Shown here piece after piece: positions 44,495-52,278 of a stretch of 56,277 bases of DNA. Positions within the stretch are counted from its first letter, which is position 1, and every line of letters begins with the position of its first letter. The DNA is from Actinomycetota bacterium (lineage in GTDB: Bacteria; Actinomycetota; Actinomycetes; S36-B12; UBA5976). The stretch is from NCBI GenBank assembly GCA_026392515.1, contig JAPLBY010000028.1:1-56277 (forward strand). The letters are read 5' to 3'. The notes under the pieces were generated by a model. The model did no database searches and was not told the origin of the DNA. It saw only the letters and a program-made list of their open reading frames with translations. The position numbers were made by a program, and so were the translations under genes.

Positions 44495-45370
44495 ATGTAT
44501 CCCTCCCGCTTTGGATATGAATCACCAAAGACAGTTGAAGAAGCCGTAGCGCTTCTTGACGCACATGGTGGTGAAGCAAAGGTATTAGCAGGTGGCCAAA
44601 GTTTGGTGCCGATGATGCGCCTGCGCTTCGCAGCCCCAGAAATGATCGTTGACATCAATGGCATCGAAGATCTTCATTACAACCGTGTCGAGGCAGATGG
44701 CACTGTTCGTATTGGCGCATTGTGCCGTCACGAAGAACTTGAAGACAACCCTGCTATCGCCAAAGCCATTCCAACAATTGCAGCAGCAGCTCCACTAGTT
44801 GCCGATCCAATTGTTCGTACTCGTGGAACTTTCGTGGGCTCTGTGTGTCACGCAGATCCACAAGGAGACTGGGCCGCCACAATGACTGCATTGGGTGGCC
44901 ATATTGTTGCCCAAGGTCCAAAGGGTAAGCGCGACATTCCAATTGCTGAATTTGTGATTGGTCCATTCCAAAACACACTTGCATTCAACGAGATTGCAGT
45001 TGAAGCAGTTATTCCAGCACCAAAGGGTGTTCGTGTTGGCAACTACCTAAAGCTTGAGCGTCGTGTTGGTGACTTCGCAACTGCATCTGTTGCAGTGACA
45101 ATAGATATGCAGGGCGACACTGTTGCTTACGCAGGTATTGCTCTTGCTGGTGTTGGCGGTCGAACCATCAATGCAAACGAGGCAGCTTCAGCGCTTGTTG
45201 GCAAGAAGCTAACCGCTGAAAACATTGCTTCAGTGGCAGCAGCAGTTGCTGCTGTTGCAGAACCACGTACAGATCATCGGGGATCTGCCGACTACAAGCG
45301 CCAGATTGTTAAGACATTCGTAGAGCGAATTCTTACTGGACTTCTAAACACATCACAGAAAGCGGCATAA
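44495..45370 (+). CDS. coxM: Carbon monoxide dehydrogenase medium subunit (FAD-binding)
   Basis: Flavin subunit of the aerobic molybdenum CO dehydrogenase, passing electrons from CoxS clusters toward quinone. 291 residues, normal length. N-terminal FAD motif VLAGGQSLVPMMRLR. Second FAD motif region RTRGTFVGSVCHADPQGDWA, with TIGG replaced by TFVGS. C-terminal CO_deh_flav_C domain. AAAGGAAACAA gives a ribosome binding site. coxS follows after two bases. The M-S-L order is that of true CODH operons. Confidence 0.94.
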   Translation: MYPSRFGYESPKTVEEAVALLDAHGGEAKVLAGGQSLVPMMRLRFAAPEMIVDINGIEDLHYNRVEADGTVRIGALCRHEELEDNPAIAKAIPTIAAAAPLVADPIVRTRGTFVGSVCHADPQGDWAATMTALGGHIVAQGPKGKRDIPIAEFVIGPFQNTLAFNEIAVEAVIPAPKGVRVGNYLKLERRVGDFATASVAVTIDMQGDTVAYAGIALAGVGGRTINANEAASALVGKKLTAENIASVAAAVAAVAEPRTDHRGSADYKRQIVKTFVERILTGLLNTSQKAA

Positions 45371-45372
45371 CA

Positions 45373-45900
45373 ATGACAAGCCTTTATGACGAAGTACAAG
45401 CAGCACCCGGAGAAGGTGTGCCAACTCGACGCGTAACTATCAAGGTGAACGGCGACGATCGCACTGTTGATGTTGAACCACGTTTGCTACTTGCGCACTT
45501 GTTGCGTCAGGGACTGAAGCTAACTGGCACACATACAGGATGCGATACATCAAACTGTGGTGCCTGCACCATTCTGTTTGACGGTCGTCCAATCAAGTCC
45601 TGCACCATGCTTGCCGTGCAAGCTGATGGTCACAGTCTTGAAACCGTTGAAGGCCTTGCATCAGCAAGTGAACTTCACCCAATCCAAGAAGGCTTCAAGC
45701 AAGAGCATGGTCTGCATTGTGGTTTCTGTACTCCAGGAATGATGCTTGCAGCTAAGGCACTTCTAGATAAGAACGACAATCCAACAGAGGATGAAGTTCG
45801 CTGGGCACTTTCCGGCAACCTATGCCGCTGCACGGGCTACCAAAACATCGTTAAGTCAGTTCTATGGGCCGCAGAAAAAATGCGCGCGGAATCTAAATAG
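45373..45900 (+). CDS. coxS: Carbon monoxide dehydrogenase small subunit (2Fe-2S)
   Basis: Iron-sulfur subunit with two [2Fe-2S] clusters. 175 residues. Plant-ferredoxin-type cluster ligands Cys57, Cys62, Cys65 and Cys77 ([16 protein letters not shown]). The second cluster uses Cys116, Cys119, Cys151 and Cys153 ([22 protein letters not shown]). All eight ligands are present. It sits between coxM and coxL with small gaps, as in bona fide CODH operons. Confidence 0.96.
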   Translation: MTSLYDEVQAAPGEGVPTRRVTIKVNGDDRTVDVEPRLLLAHLLRQGLKLTGTHTGCDTSNCGACTILFDGRPIKSCTMLAVQADGHSLETVEGLASASELHPIQEGFKQEHGLHCGFCTPGMMLAAKALLDKNDNPTEDEVRWALSGNLCRCTGYQNIVKSVLWAAEKMRAESK

Positions 45901-45915
45901 GTAGGGGATTTAGTC

Positions 45916-48297
45916 ATGGCATTAGATGAAATCAAAATTGGCGGACTAGGCGCTAGCCGTCGTCGCGTCGAAGACAACCGCTTCATCCGCGGAAAAGGTA
46001 ACTATGTCGATGACATCGTGTTGCCGGGCATGCTTCATATGGAACTACTTCGTAGCCCTGTTGCGCACGCTCGCATCAAGTCAATCGACGTCAGCAAGGC
46101 ATACGACATCCCAGGCGTTCGCTTAGTTCTAACTGGCGAAATGATGGCAGCTCGTAACCTTGCTTGGATGCCGACATTGTCTTATGACACTCAGGCAGTA
46201 CTTGCTACTGACAAGGTTCGTTTCCAGGGCCAAGAAGTTGCTGCAGTTATTGCGGACGATCCATACATCGCAAAAGATGCCTGCCAGGCAATCGTTGTTG
46301 AGTATGAACAACTTCCAGTAATCGTCAATCCGTTCCAGGCAATGGAATCCGGTTCCGAAGTAATTCGTGACGACAAGGAAAACCAGCCAGGCAACAAAGT
46401 TTTCGATTGGGAGATCGGCGACAAGGCTGCAACTGACAAGGCATTCGCTGAAGCAGATGTTATTTCCAAGATGGAACTGCACTACCCACGTTCACATCCA
46501 TCTCCAATGGAAACTTGTGGTTCAATCGCAGACTTCAATCGTGCAACTGGCAAGCTAACCGTTTACATGACTTCGCAGGCTCCGCACATTGTGCGCGCTG
46601 CAGTAGCCATGGTTGCGGAACTTCCAGAACACATGATCCGCATTGTTTCACCTGACTTGGGTGGTGGCTTTGGTAACAAGGTGCCGATTTACCCAGGTTA
46701 CGTAATCTCGATCTTGGCTTCGATCTTGACTGAAGTTCCAGTCAAGTGGATTGAAGATAAGACCGGAAACTTGATTTCAACTGGCTTTGGTCGCGACGTT
46801 TACCTTCAGGGTGAAATGGCGCTTCGCAAGGACGGCAAGATGCTGGGTATGCGCATGAAGACGATCTCAGATCACGGCGCTTTCTACGCAGATGCTCAGC
46901 CTTCAAAGTTCAAGATTGGTCTCATGCACTCAGCATTTGCTGCATACGATTTGCCAGCTGCTCACCTTGAATCTGTTGGTTACTACACCAACAAGGCTCC
47001 AGGTGGCGTTGCTTACCGTTGTTCCTTCCGAGTAACTGAAGCAATGTTCTTCCAGGAGCGCATGGTTCACGCTGCAGCTAACGATCTAGGAATGGATCAA
47101 GCAGAGTTCCGTCGCATCAACTTGGTCAAGGACGACATGTTCCCGTACCGCACTGCCTTCGGTTTCCTAACCGACTCGGGTCAGTACGGTAAGTGCCTCG
47201 ACATAGGTATGAAGGCAATTGGCTACGACACTTACAAAGCTGAACAAGCTGAAGCTCGTTCCCGTGGCAAGTTGCTAGGTATTGGTATCTCGACAATGAC
47301 CGAGCCTTTGGGCGCAGGTAACAGTCGTGAATACGACATCTTGGGTATCAAGATGTTTGACTCGGCTGAACTTCGCGTTCACATGACCGGTAAGGCAATC
47401 TTGCGTACCGGCGCAATGAACCAAGGTCAGGGTCACCAAACCACTTGGGCACAGATCGTTGCACACGAACTAGGTATTCCAGCTGATGACGTAACAGTCG
47501 AAGAAGGCGATACCGACACTGCACCATTCGGTATGGGTACTTACGCATCACGTAGTACTCCGGTTGCCGGCGCTGCAGTAGCAATGGTTGCTCGCAAGAT
47601 TCGTGCCAAGGCACGCAAGATTGCAGCACACCTACTTGAGGTCTCAGAAGAAGACATCGAGTGGGAGTTGGGTCGCTTCTACGTTCGCTCAAACAAGGAA
47701 CGTGGCGTAACGATTCAGGATTGCGCACTTGCTGCTTACAGCAACATGCCAGATGGTATGGAACCAGGTCTAGAGAACAACGCTTACTACGATCCACCGA
47801 ACTTAACTTGGCCGTTCGCTGCCTACTTCGTAAAGGTTGAAGTAGATGCTGAAACTGGCGTTTGGGATGTTCTAAAGGTTGTAGCAGTCGACGACTGTGG
47901 CGTTCGTATCAACCCAATGGTGGTCGAAGGACAAATCATGGGTGGTCTAACAGAGGCTTACGCAATGGCAAGCATGCAGTACCAGACTTACGATGACGAA
48001 GGTAACTGCATCGGTTCTAACTACATGGACTACTTGCTTCCAACAGCTTGGGAAACTCCAGGCTTTGAATTGCACGAAGTAGTTACACCTTGCCCGCACC
48101 ACCCAATCGGTGCCAAGGGTGTTGGCGAATGTGCCACAGTAGCTGGACCTGCAGCGTTTGTTAACGCAGTTGTAGATGCACTTGGTCACCTAGGCGTTCG
48201 TAACATCGACATGCCAATGATGCCAAACCGCGTTTACGAAGCACTAACAACCGGTAAAGACATCAGCGGTATGCCACCTGTAAAGATGGGCGACTAA
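45916..48297 (+). CDS. coxL: Carbon monoxide dehydrogenase large subunit, form I (Mo-Cu)
   Basis: Catalytic subunit oxidising CO with water to CO2, two protons and two electrons at a molybdenum-copper site. 793 residues. The active-site loop AYRCSFR is at residues 366-372, with Cys369 as the copper ligand; this AYxCSFR motif defines form I, the form shown to oxidise CO (form II has AYRGAGR). GGGFGNKVPIYPGYVIS and the catalytic-base glutamate Glu738 in GAKGVGECATVAGPA are present. Cofactor-binding Ald_Xan_dh_C2 regions are intact. Molybdopterin-cytosine cofactor is known for the family. Confidence 0.97.
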   Translation: MALDEIKIGGLGASRRRVEDNRFIRGKGNYVDDIVLPGMLHMELLRSPVAHARIKSIDVSKAYDIPGVRLVLTGEMMAARNLAWMPTLSYDTQAVLATDKVRFQGQEVAAVIADDPYIAKDACQAIVVEYEQLPVIVNPFQAMESGSEVIRDDKENQPGNKVFDWEIGDKAATDKAFAEADVISKMELHYPRSHPSPMETCGSIADFNRATGKLTVYMTSQAPHIVRAAVAMVAELPEHMIRIVSPDLGGGFGNKVPIYPGYVISILASILTEVPVKWIEDKTGNLISTGFGRDVYLQGEMALRKDGKMLGMRMKTISDHGAFYADAQPSKFKIGLMHSAFAAYDLPAAHLESVGYYTNKAPGGVAYRCSFRVTEAMFFQERMVHAAANDLGMDQAEFRRINLVKDDMFPYRTAFGFLTDSGQYGKCLDIGMKAIGYDTYKAEQAEARSRGKLLGIGISTMTEPLGAGNSREYDILGIKMFDSAELRVHMTGKAILRTGAMNQGQGHQTTWAQIVAHELGIPADDVTVEEGDTDTAPFGMGTYASRSTPVAGAAVAMVARKIRAKARKIAAHLLEVSEEDIEWELGRFYVRSNKERGVTIQDCALAAYSNMPDGMEPGLENNAYYDPPNLTWPFAAYFVKVEVDAETGVWDVLKVVAVDDCGVRINPMVVEGQIMGGLTEAYAMASMQYQTYDDEGNCIGSNYMDYLLPTAWETPGFELHEVVTPCPHHPIGAKGVGECATVAGPAAFVNAVVDALGHLGVRNIDMPMMPNRVYEALTTGKDISGMPPVKMGD

Positions 48298-48340
48298 TCG
48301 TGAAAACAGTTAATGCAAACTCGGGCCTAAAGGAGGCATC

Positions 48341-48928
48341 ATGCTGATCTCACAATCATTTGAGGTGAAGCAACCAATTGACGCAGTGTGGAAGTTCTTT
48401 GATGACATTCCACAGGTGGCAGCATCCATTCCAGGTGCAAACCTGTCCAAGGAAGTAACCAAGGACAAGTACGAAGGTGGAGTAGTAGTTTCTGCTGGTC
48501 CAGTTAAGTTGGAATTCGATGGTGTTGCTGAAGTTAAGAGCCGCGATAACGCAAAGCGCATCTTGGTTCTTGACGCTTCAGGTTCGGATAAGAAGGGTCG
48601 CGGCGCTGCCTCGGTACTTCTAACCGCATCCTTGAATCAGATTCCAGGCGGAACCAAGGTTGATCTTTCGATGGACCTAACCATCTCCGGTGCGGCTGCT
48701 AACTATGGCCGTGGCCTAGTTGCTGACGTAACTGCAGTTCTGGTTAACACCGCGACTGTAAACATGGAAGCTCGTATGGATGCAATCTCTAAGGGCTTGG
48801 ATCCAAACTCAGTTGGTGGCGCTAAGGCAGCCAGCGGTCTATCGATTGGTATCAACGCATTCAAGCGTGCTACCGGTCGCGTACTAGCCCGCTTCTTCCT
48901 TCCTTACAAGCCAGTGGCACGTCGGTAA
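48341..48928 (+). CDS. coxG: CoxG (SRPBCC-fold CO dehydrogenase accessory protein)
   Basis: 195 residues. An N-terminal SRPBCC/polyketide-cyclase-like domain of about 150 residues begins SQSFEVKQPIDAVWKFFDDI and contains VAASIPGANLSKEVTKDKYE and KVDLSMDLTISGAAANYGRG. The C-terminal tail (AFKRATGRVLARFFLPYKPV) is amphipathic/basic. Recent work on mycobacterial CoxG describes it as recruiting CODH to the membrane and delivering menaquinone; here that is by analogy. AAAGGAGG upstream is a strong ribosome binding site. It is followed by five small membrane-protein genes. Confidence 0.93.
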   Translation: MLISQSFEVKQPIDAVWKFFDDIPQVAASIPGANLSKEVTKDKYEGGVVVSAGPVKLEFDGVAEVKSRDNAKRILVLDASGSDKKGRGAASVLLTASLNQIPGGTKVDLSMDLTISGAAANYGRGLVADVTAVLVNTATVNMEARMDAISKGLDPNSVGGAKAASGLSIGINAFKRATGRVLARFFLPYKPVARR

Positions 48929-48940
48929 AGGGGTACAGAG

Positions 48941-49195
48941 ATGAGTATTTGGGCAATTTTCAACATCGTCTTAGTTGTTGTAATCATTCCGGTTTTGGTT
49001 TGGTTGCTTAACGTAGTGCTAAGTGCATTGGAACGTATCCGCGGAGCTGCAGATGATGCACTTTCCGGTGGCGTTGCACTTATCGGTGAACTTGGAACTA
49101 CTCCTAGTTTGTTGGAAACAACTGACGAGACCATTAAAGAAGTAGCAAACGGTGCAGTACGTTACGCCGGATCCGTTGCGAAGTTGCTGGGATAA
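48941..49195 (+). CDS. Small single-span membrane protein, cox cassette member 1
   Basis: 84 residues: one N-terminal span at about 5-27 (IFNIVLVVVIIPVLVWLLNV), then a soluble helical tail with RIRGAADDALSGGVALIGEL and TTDETIKEVANGAVRYAG. GGGG lies ~8 bases upstream. The tail shares a GGVA.I pattern with cassette member 2 (GGVAVI). No known domain recognised. Twelve bases from coxG on the same strand. Confidence 0.8.
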   Translation: MSIWAIFNIVLVVVIIPVLVWLLNVVLSALERIRGAADDALSGGVALIGELGTTPSLLETTDETIKEVANGAVRYAGSVAKLLG

Positions 49196-49207
49196 GGGGA
49201 TCACAAA

Positions 49208-49435
49208 ATGCCAACCGTATTCGTAGTATCGCTCGTGATCTTCACGATCATTATTGCTGCAGCTGCACTTGGATTAATCCGAGTGATTCTTCACCTTCGT
49301 TCGGTAGTCAAGACTCTTGACGCACTAGACGGTGGCGTAGCAGTGATCGTGGCACAGACATCAACCGTTACAAGCACCGTTGACTCAGTCAACGCGAACT
49401 TGGCTCCAGTGCGTAACTTCGCAGAATCGATTTAG
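49208..49435 (+). CDS. Small single-span membrane protein, cox cassette member 2
   Basis: 75 residues: span at about 4-28 (VFVVSLVIFTIIIAAAALGL), then LHLRSVVKTLDALDGGVAVI and a Thr/Ser/Val-rich stretch (TSTVTSTVDSVNANLAPVR). The heptad-like hydrophobic pattern suggests a coiled coil. AAGGGG upstream. Begins 12 bases after member 1. Confidence 0.8.
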   Translation: MPTVFVVSLVIFTIIIAAAALGLIRVILHLRSVVKTLDALDGGVAVIVAQTSTVTSTVDSVNANLAPVRNFAESI

Positions 49436-49443
49436 GGGTAGTC

Positions 49444-49704
49444 GTGACAGATTTCTTCGGTGGTCACACAGGTTGGCTACTTGGTTATGTCATCGGTCTA
49501 GTCGTAGTACTAGTCGTTGTCGCACTCGTTGTACCGATTTTGCTTTTAGCTGGCCGCATCGGCGGACAAGCAAAGCGCATTAACACCGGTCTACAGACTG
49601 CAGAGAAAAACACTGCTGGCCTAAGAAAACTCCGCATCACAATTGAATCAGCAACAAACATCGTTGCTGGTCTAAATCGTGGCCGCACAAAGCTAGGAGG
49701 CTGA
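49444..49704 (+). CDS. Small single-span membrane protein, cox cassette member 3
   Basis: 86 residues: span at about 11-36 (LLGYVIGLVVVLVVVALVV), then a basic helical tail (GRIGGQAKRINTGLQTAEKN; RITIESATNIVAGLNRGRTK). GTG start with AGGGGTA upstream. Same topology as members 1-2 but no clear sequence identity. Unknown family. Confidence 0.8.
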   Translation: MTDFFGGHTGWLLGYVIGLVVVLVVVALVVPILLLAGRIGGQAKRINTGLQTAEKNTAGLRKLRITIESATNIVAGLNRGRTKLGG

Positions 49705-49706
49705 AA

Positions 49707-49982
49707 ATGGATATCACAGTAGAGACATTGTGGACTGTTGCAAACATCCTTGGAATTGTTGTGGTGGTTGCTGTAGCACTACTACTAACAATCTTGGTAT
49801 TGCTAGTTCGCACTATCGATAAGCGAGTTGCAGCCATCAAGGCAACTTTGGCAGCAGCCAAGGCCAACACAGCACACACTGCACTAATCGGCGAAACTGC
49901 CGCTGGTGTAGATGCCGTATTAAATGAAGGTCTAGAACATCACTTGTTCCTAGGCCGGGTACTAGAAAAGGTACGTTCATGA
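49707..49982 (+). CDS. Small single-span membrane protein, cox cassette member 4
   Basis: 91 residues: span at about 10-34 (VANILGIVVVVAVALLLTIL), then an Ala/Thr-rich helix (KRVAAIKATLAAAKANTAHT) and GVDAVLNEGLEHHLFLGRVL. The tail resembles the alternating Ala/Lys helices of small membrane-anchored coiled-coil proteins. AGGAGG upstream is a strong ribosome binding site. The stop overlaps member 5 by four bases. Confidence 0.8.
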   Translation: MDITVETLWTVANILGIVVVVAVALLLTILVLLVRTIDKRVAAIKATLAAAKANTAHTALIGETAAGVDAVLNEGLEHHLFLGRVLEKVRS

Positions 49983-50332
49983 GCACACTAGCCCTTTGGT
50001 CAGTTATTGATGTAACTGCTTTAATCGCAGGTCTTGCGGTTTACCTATTCATCGTGGGTCGTCAACTTACAAAAGTGGCTGGCGCTCTTGAAGAGGCAGC
50101 CGACCTAGTTTGGGAAATCAAGAAGGACGCTGAAGTAATTCACAGCGGACTAACCCAGATCAACCAGACCGGTGGAATCGTTGCCGGTGCTTTGCCACTT
50201 CTTTACGGAATGGCTGAAGGCATTGTTACTGGCGCTACTTATGTTCCAGAGGCTCACGTTGACTCAGTCAACAAGCCTGCTATGGGTGTTCGTCGCTCCC
50301 GTCAGATGCATGGCGTAGGCGTAGACATCTAA
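49979..50332 (+). CDS. Small single-span membrane protein, cox cassette member 5
   Basis: 117 residues: span at about 8-26 (VIDVTALIAGLAVYLFIVG), then an acidic helix (KVAGALEEAADLVWEIKKDA), a glycine-rich stretch (QTGGIVAGALPLLYGMAEGI) that could be a second weak span or interface, and a tail with His (RRSRQMHGVGVDI). ATG inside the stop of member 4. Last gene before the hairpin terminator. Confidence 0.8.
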   Translation: MSTLALWSVIDVTALIAGLAVYLFIVGRQLTKVAGALEEAADLVWEIKKDAEVIHSGLTQINQTGGIVAGALPLLYGMAEGIVTGATYVPEAHVDSVNKPAMGVRRSRQMHGVGVDI

Positions 50333-50350
50333 ATCAAGAAACCTAAACAA

Positions 50351-50380
50351 AAAGAGCCGCAGGAAACTGCGGCTCTTTTT
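50351..50380. terminator. Strong bidirectional terminator between the two cox operons
   Basis: Twelve-base-pair stem AAAGAGCCGCAG/CTGCGGCTCTTT with a GAAA tetraloop, T run on the forward strand and A-rich left side giving a T run on the reverse strand. It ends the forward coxMSLG-plus-cassette operon and the reverse coxDE operon. Confidence 0.9.
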
Positions 50381-50390
50381 GTTGTCAAAG

Positions 50391-50831
50391 TTAATGTGAC
50401 GTGTTTGGATCTCGATCAGTTGTTAGAGGTTCAGTAACTGGGGTTGAGTATTCGCCAATCCACTCGTCTTTCCAAGTCTTTTCAAACTTTTCTTCATTGC
50501 AGCTTGGATCATAAATCGCCATCAACTCTTCACAAATCTGCTGGCGGTGTGAAGCAAGTCCACCTGGAATATCAAAGTAGGCAACGTGCAAGTTGTATTT
50601 GGATCCTGCGCGCTCAATCCAATTAGGGGAGTGGCGGTGTTTGAATGGGAATCCAACGGTGGACAGATCATCTGAGTGACCAACAAAGATTACGGAGTAA
50701 TCCTGTGGCTTACCTTCAATGTCATTACGGGACAAAATCACGTAAACCGCAGGAACAGCAGGCGGAGTCCAGCCTGAAAGAACTCGTGGTCCTTCAAACG
50801 GGTATCCGGCCAAGCTGCCTAATCTAATCAT
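50391..50831 (-). CDS. Uncharacterised protein, possibly GIY-YIG-like
   Basis: 146 residues. A central pattern AVYVILSRN ... VIFVGHSDDLSTVGFPFKHR resembles the GIY...YIG core with degenerate key residues (YVI and FVG), followed by HRQQICEELMAIYDP and WKDEWIGEYSTPVTEPLTTD. Similar soluble proteins of unknown function exist in actinobacteria. The last gene of the coxDE operon, overlapping the preceding small gene by four bases. Nuclease activity not claimed. Confidence 0.6.
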   Translation of the reverse strand: MIRLGSLAGYPFEGPRVLSGWTPPAVPAVYVILSRNDIEGKPQDYSVIFVGHSDDLSTVGFPFKHRHSPNWIERAGSKYNLHVAYFDIPGGLASHRQQICEELMAIYDPSCNEEKFEKTWKDEWIGEYSTPVTEPLTTDRDPNTSH

Positions 50832-51124
50832 TCGGGGATTAGATCCAAATCTGCAAAGTCTTCATCTTCGCTCATGGTGTCAGCATCGGTGACTTCCCAT
50901 TTAGGTAATGATGTTTTGGCTACTGCGGCTTCGAATAGTTTGCGACCTTCAAGCACAGCATCTGCTGAGTTATCCGATTCGACCATAATCTGTGCGCCAT
51001 AGGAAGTAGTTCCCATGCCAGACGCAATGCCACTTAACGGAGCAACTGCGTCAGCAAGCTCTACGATTTCTTCCAGGGTCATCTCACGATCACCGTGAGC
51101 TACCAATGAAACACTGAACTTCAT
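50828..51124 (-). CDS. Small soluble protein of unknown function in the coxDE operon
   Basis: 98 residues. It begins with a beta-strand-like VSLVAHGDREM, a helix EMTLEEIVELADAVAPL, then TSYGAQIMVESDNSADAVLE and a very acidic end (SEDEDFADLDLIPE). The alternation fits a small ferredoxin-like fold. No Cys, no signal peptide. Four bases overlap with the next gene and five bases from coxE. Possible adaptor; unknown. Confidence 0.65.
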   Translation of the reverse strand: MKFSVSLVAHGDREMTLEEIVELADAVAPLSGIASGMGTTSYGAQIMVESDNSADAVLEGRKLFEAAVAKTSLPKWEVTDADTMSEDEDFADLDLIPE

Positions 51125-51129
51125 ACCCG

Positions 51130-52278
51130 TTATCCCATCCTTGATAGTTCTCTAGCAAATTCTTCAATACTTTTGTAGTTATGTCCCGAGAAGATCCGGT
51201 CGATGTATGGATCTGCGATCATCATGCCAATGGTATTTGGCTTGTAATCCTCGTTGTCACCCTTATGAGGGTTTACCCAAATGACCTTGTGCGCAAGTCG
51301 AGACAGAGTCTGCATTGCCTTATCTAGGGCTTGGGGTTCACCTTGATCCAGACCATCTGAGCAGATCACAACAATCGCGCCACGACCTAGCCGGGAGCGA
51401 CGAGATTCCTTAACAAAAGCGGCAATGGCATCACCAATCCGGGTGCCACCGTCCCAGTCCAGTACTGACTCGCCAGCCAGGCGCATGGCCTCATCGGGCG
51501 TGCGCTTATCGATGGACTTGGTGATTCTGGTCAATCGAGTACCGAAGCAAAAGACTTCAACTTTGGTGTTGGCTCGGCGAGCGGAATAAGCCAGTTGCAA
51601 CAGGTTGCGCGAATAATCAGCCATTGATCCAGAAACATCAAGGATGAATACGATCGAGCGAAGTTTTTCCTTGCGCTTGATGTACATCAAATCTTTAGGT
51701 TCGCCAAGAGAACGCATAGTTTCCCTTGCCATCCGGCGCATGTCTAGAACTTTGCCTTTTGGTGTGGTTTGGGTTCGGTAAGTACGACGCTTTGGGGGAG
51801 AAACCTTAAGCATTGAAATCAATTTGCGGAAACGGTTGATTTCTTCGTCTGAACAATCAGCAAAAGCTTTGTGACGTGAAATGTCAGCTGCTGATGCCAT
51901 GTATCCCAATCGGGTTTCATCTTCAATTACTTCGCCAGGCAGGCCTTGCTCAACATTTGGCACTTCAAGTGTCGCGCCAGCATTCGCGGAAGACTTTAGT
52001 TTGACCTTTCGGGCATCAGGTTCGTTTTCACCAATATCTAAGAAGAAGGCTTGGAATCTCTTGTTGTAAAGCGGGATGTTGTCTTTCTTGCGAACTAGAG
52101 CAATTCGACCGCTCCAGTAAACATCCATGATGTCGCTGGCATCCAGAACCGAGATCGCCGAAAGGTAAGTGATTACATCATCTGATCCAATGACCATGCC
52201 ATGAAAGCGCAGGTCTTGGGCAAACTCTATAAAGAGTTCGTCAAAGCCAGTTAACTCAGGAGCTTGGGACGATGTCAT
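51130..52278 (-). CDS. coxE: CoxE family VWA-domain protein
   Basis: 382 residues, VWA/MIDAS domain in the C-terminal half: IVFILDVSGSMADYSRNL with the DxSxS metal motif, VEVFCFGTRLTRITKSI, and VVICSDGLDQGEPQ. The N-terminal region is helical. CoxE pairs with the CoxD AAA+ ATPase; in Oligotropha-type systems CoxDE supply the copper and sulfur for the Mo-Cu site. The start codon overlaps the coxD stop by 23 bases, showing coupling. Confidence 0.92.
   Translation of the reverse strand: MTSSQAPELTGFDELFIEFAQDLRFHGMVIGSDDVITYLSAISVLDASDIMDVYWSGRIALVRKKDNIPLYNKRFQAFFLDIGENEPDARKVKLKSSANAGATLEVPNVEQGLPGEVIEDETRLGYMASAADISRHKAFADCSDEEINRFRKLISMLKVSPPKRRTYRTQTTPKGKVLDMRRMARETMRSLGEPKDLMYIKRKEKLRSIVFILDVSGSMADYSRNLLQLAYSARRANTKVEVFCFGTRLTRITKSIDKRTPDEAMRLAGESVLDWDGGTRIGDAIAAFVKESRRSRLGRGAIVVICSDGLDQGEPQALDKAMQTLSRLAHKVIWVNPHKGDNEDYKPNTIGMMIADPYIDRIFSGHNYKSIEEFARELSRMG

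Noticed and set aside
45916-48297. Form II (BMS-type) CODH or other xanthine-dehydrogenase-family enzyme
   Set aside because: The active-site loop is AYRCSFR, not AYRGAGR, and the M-S-L-G-D-E context is that of form I.
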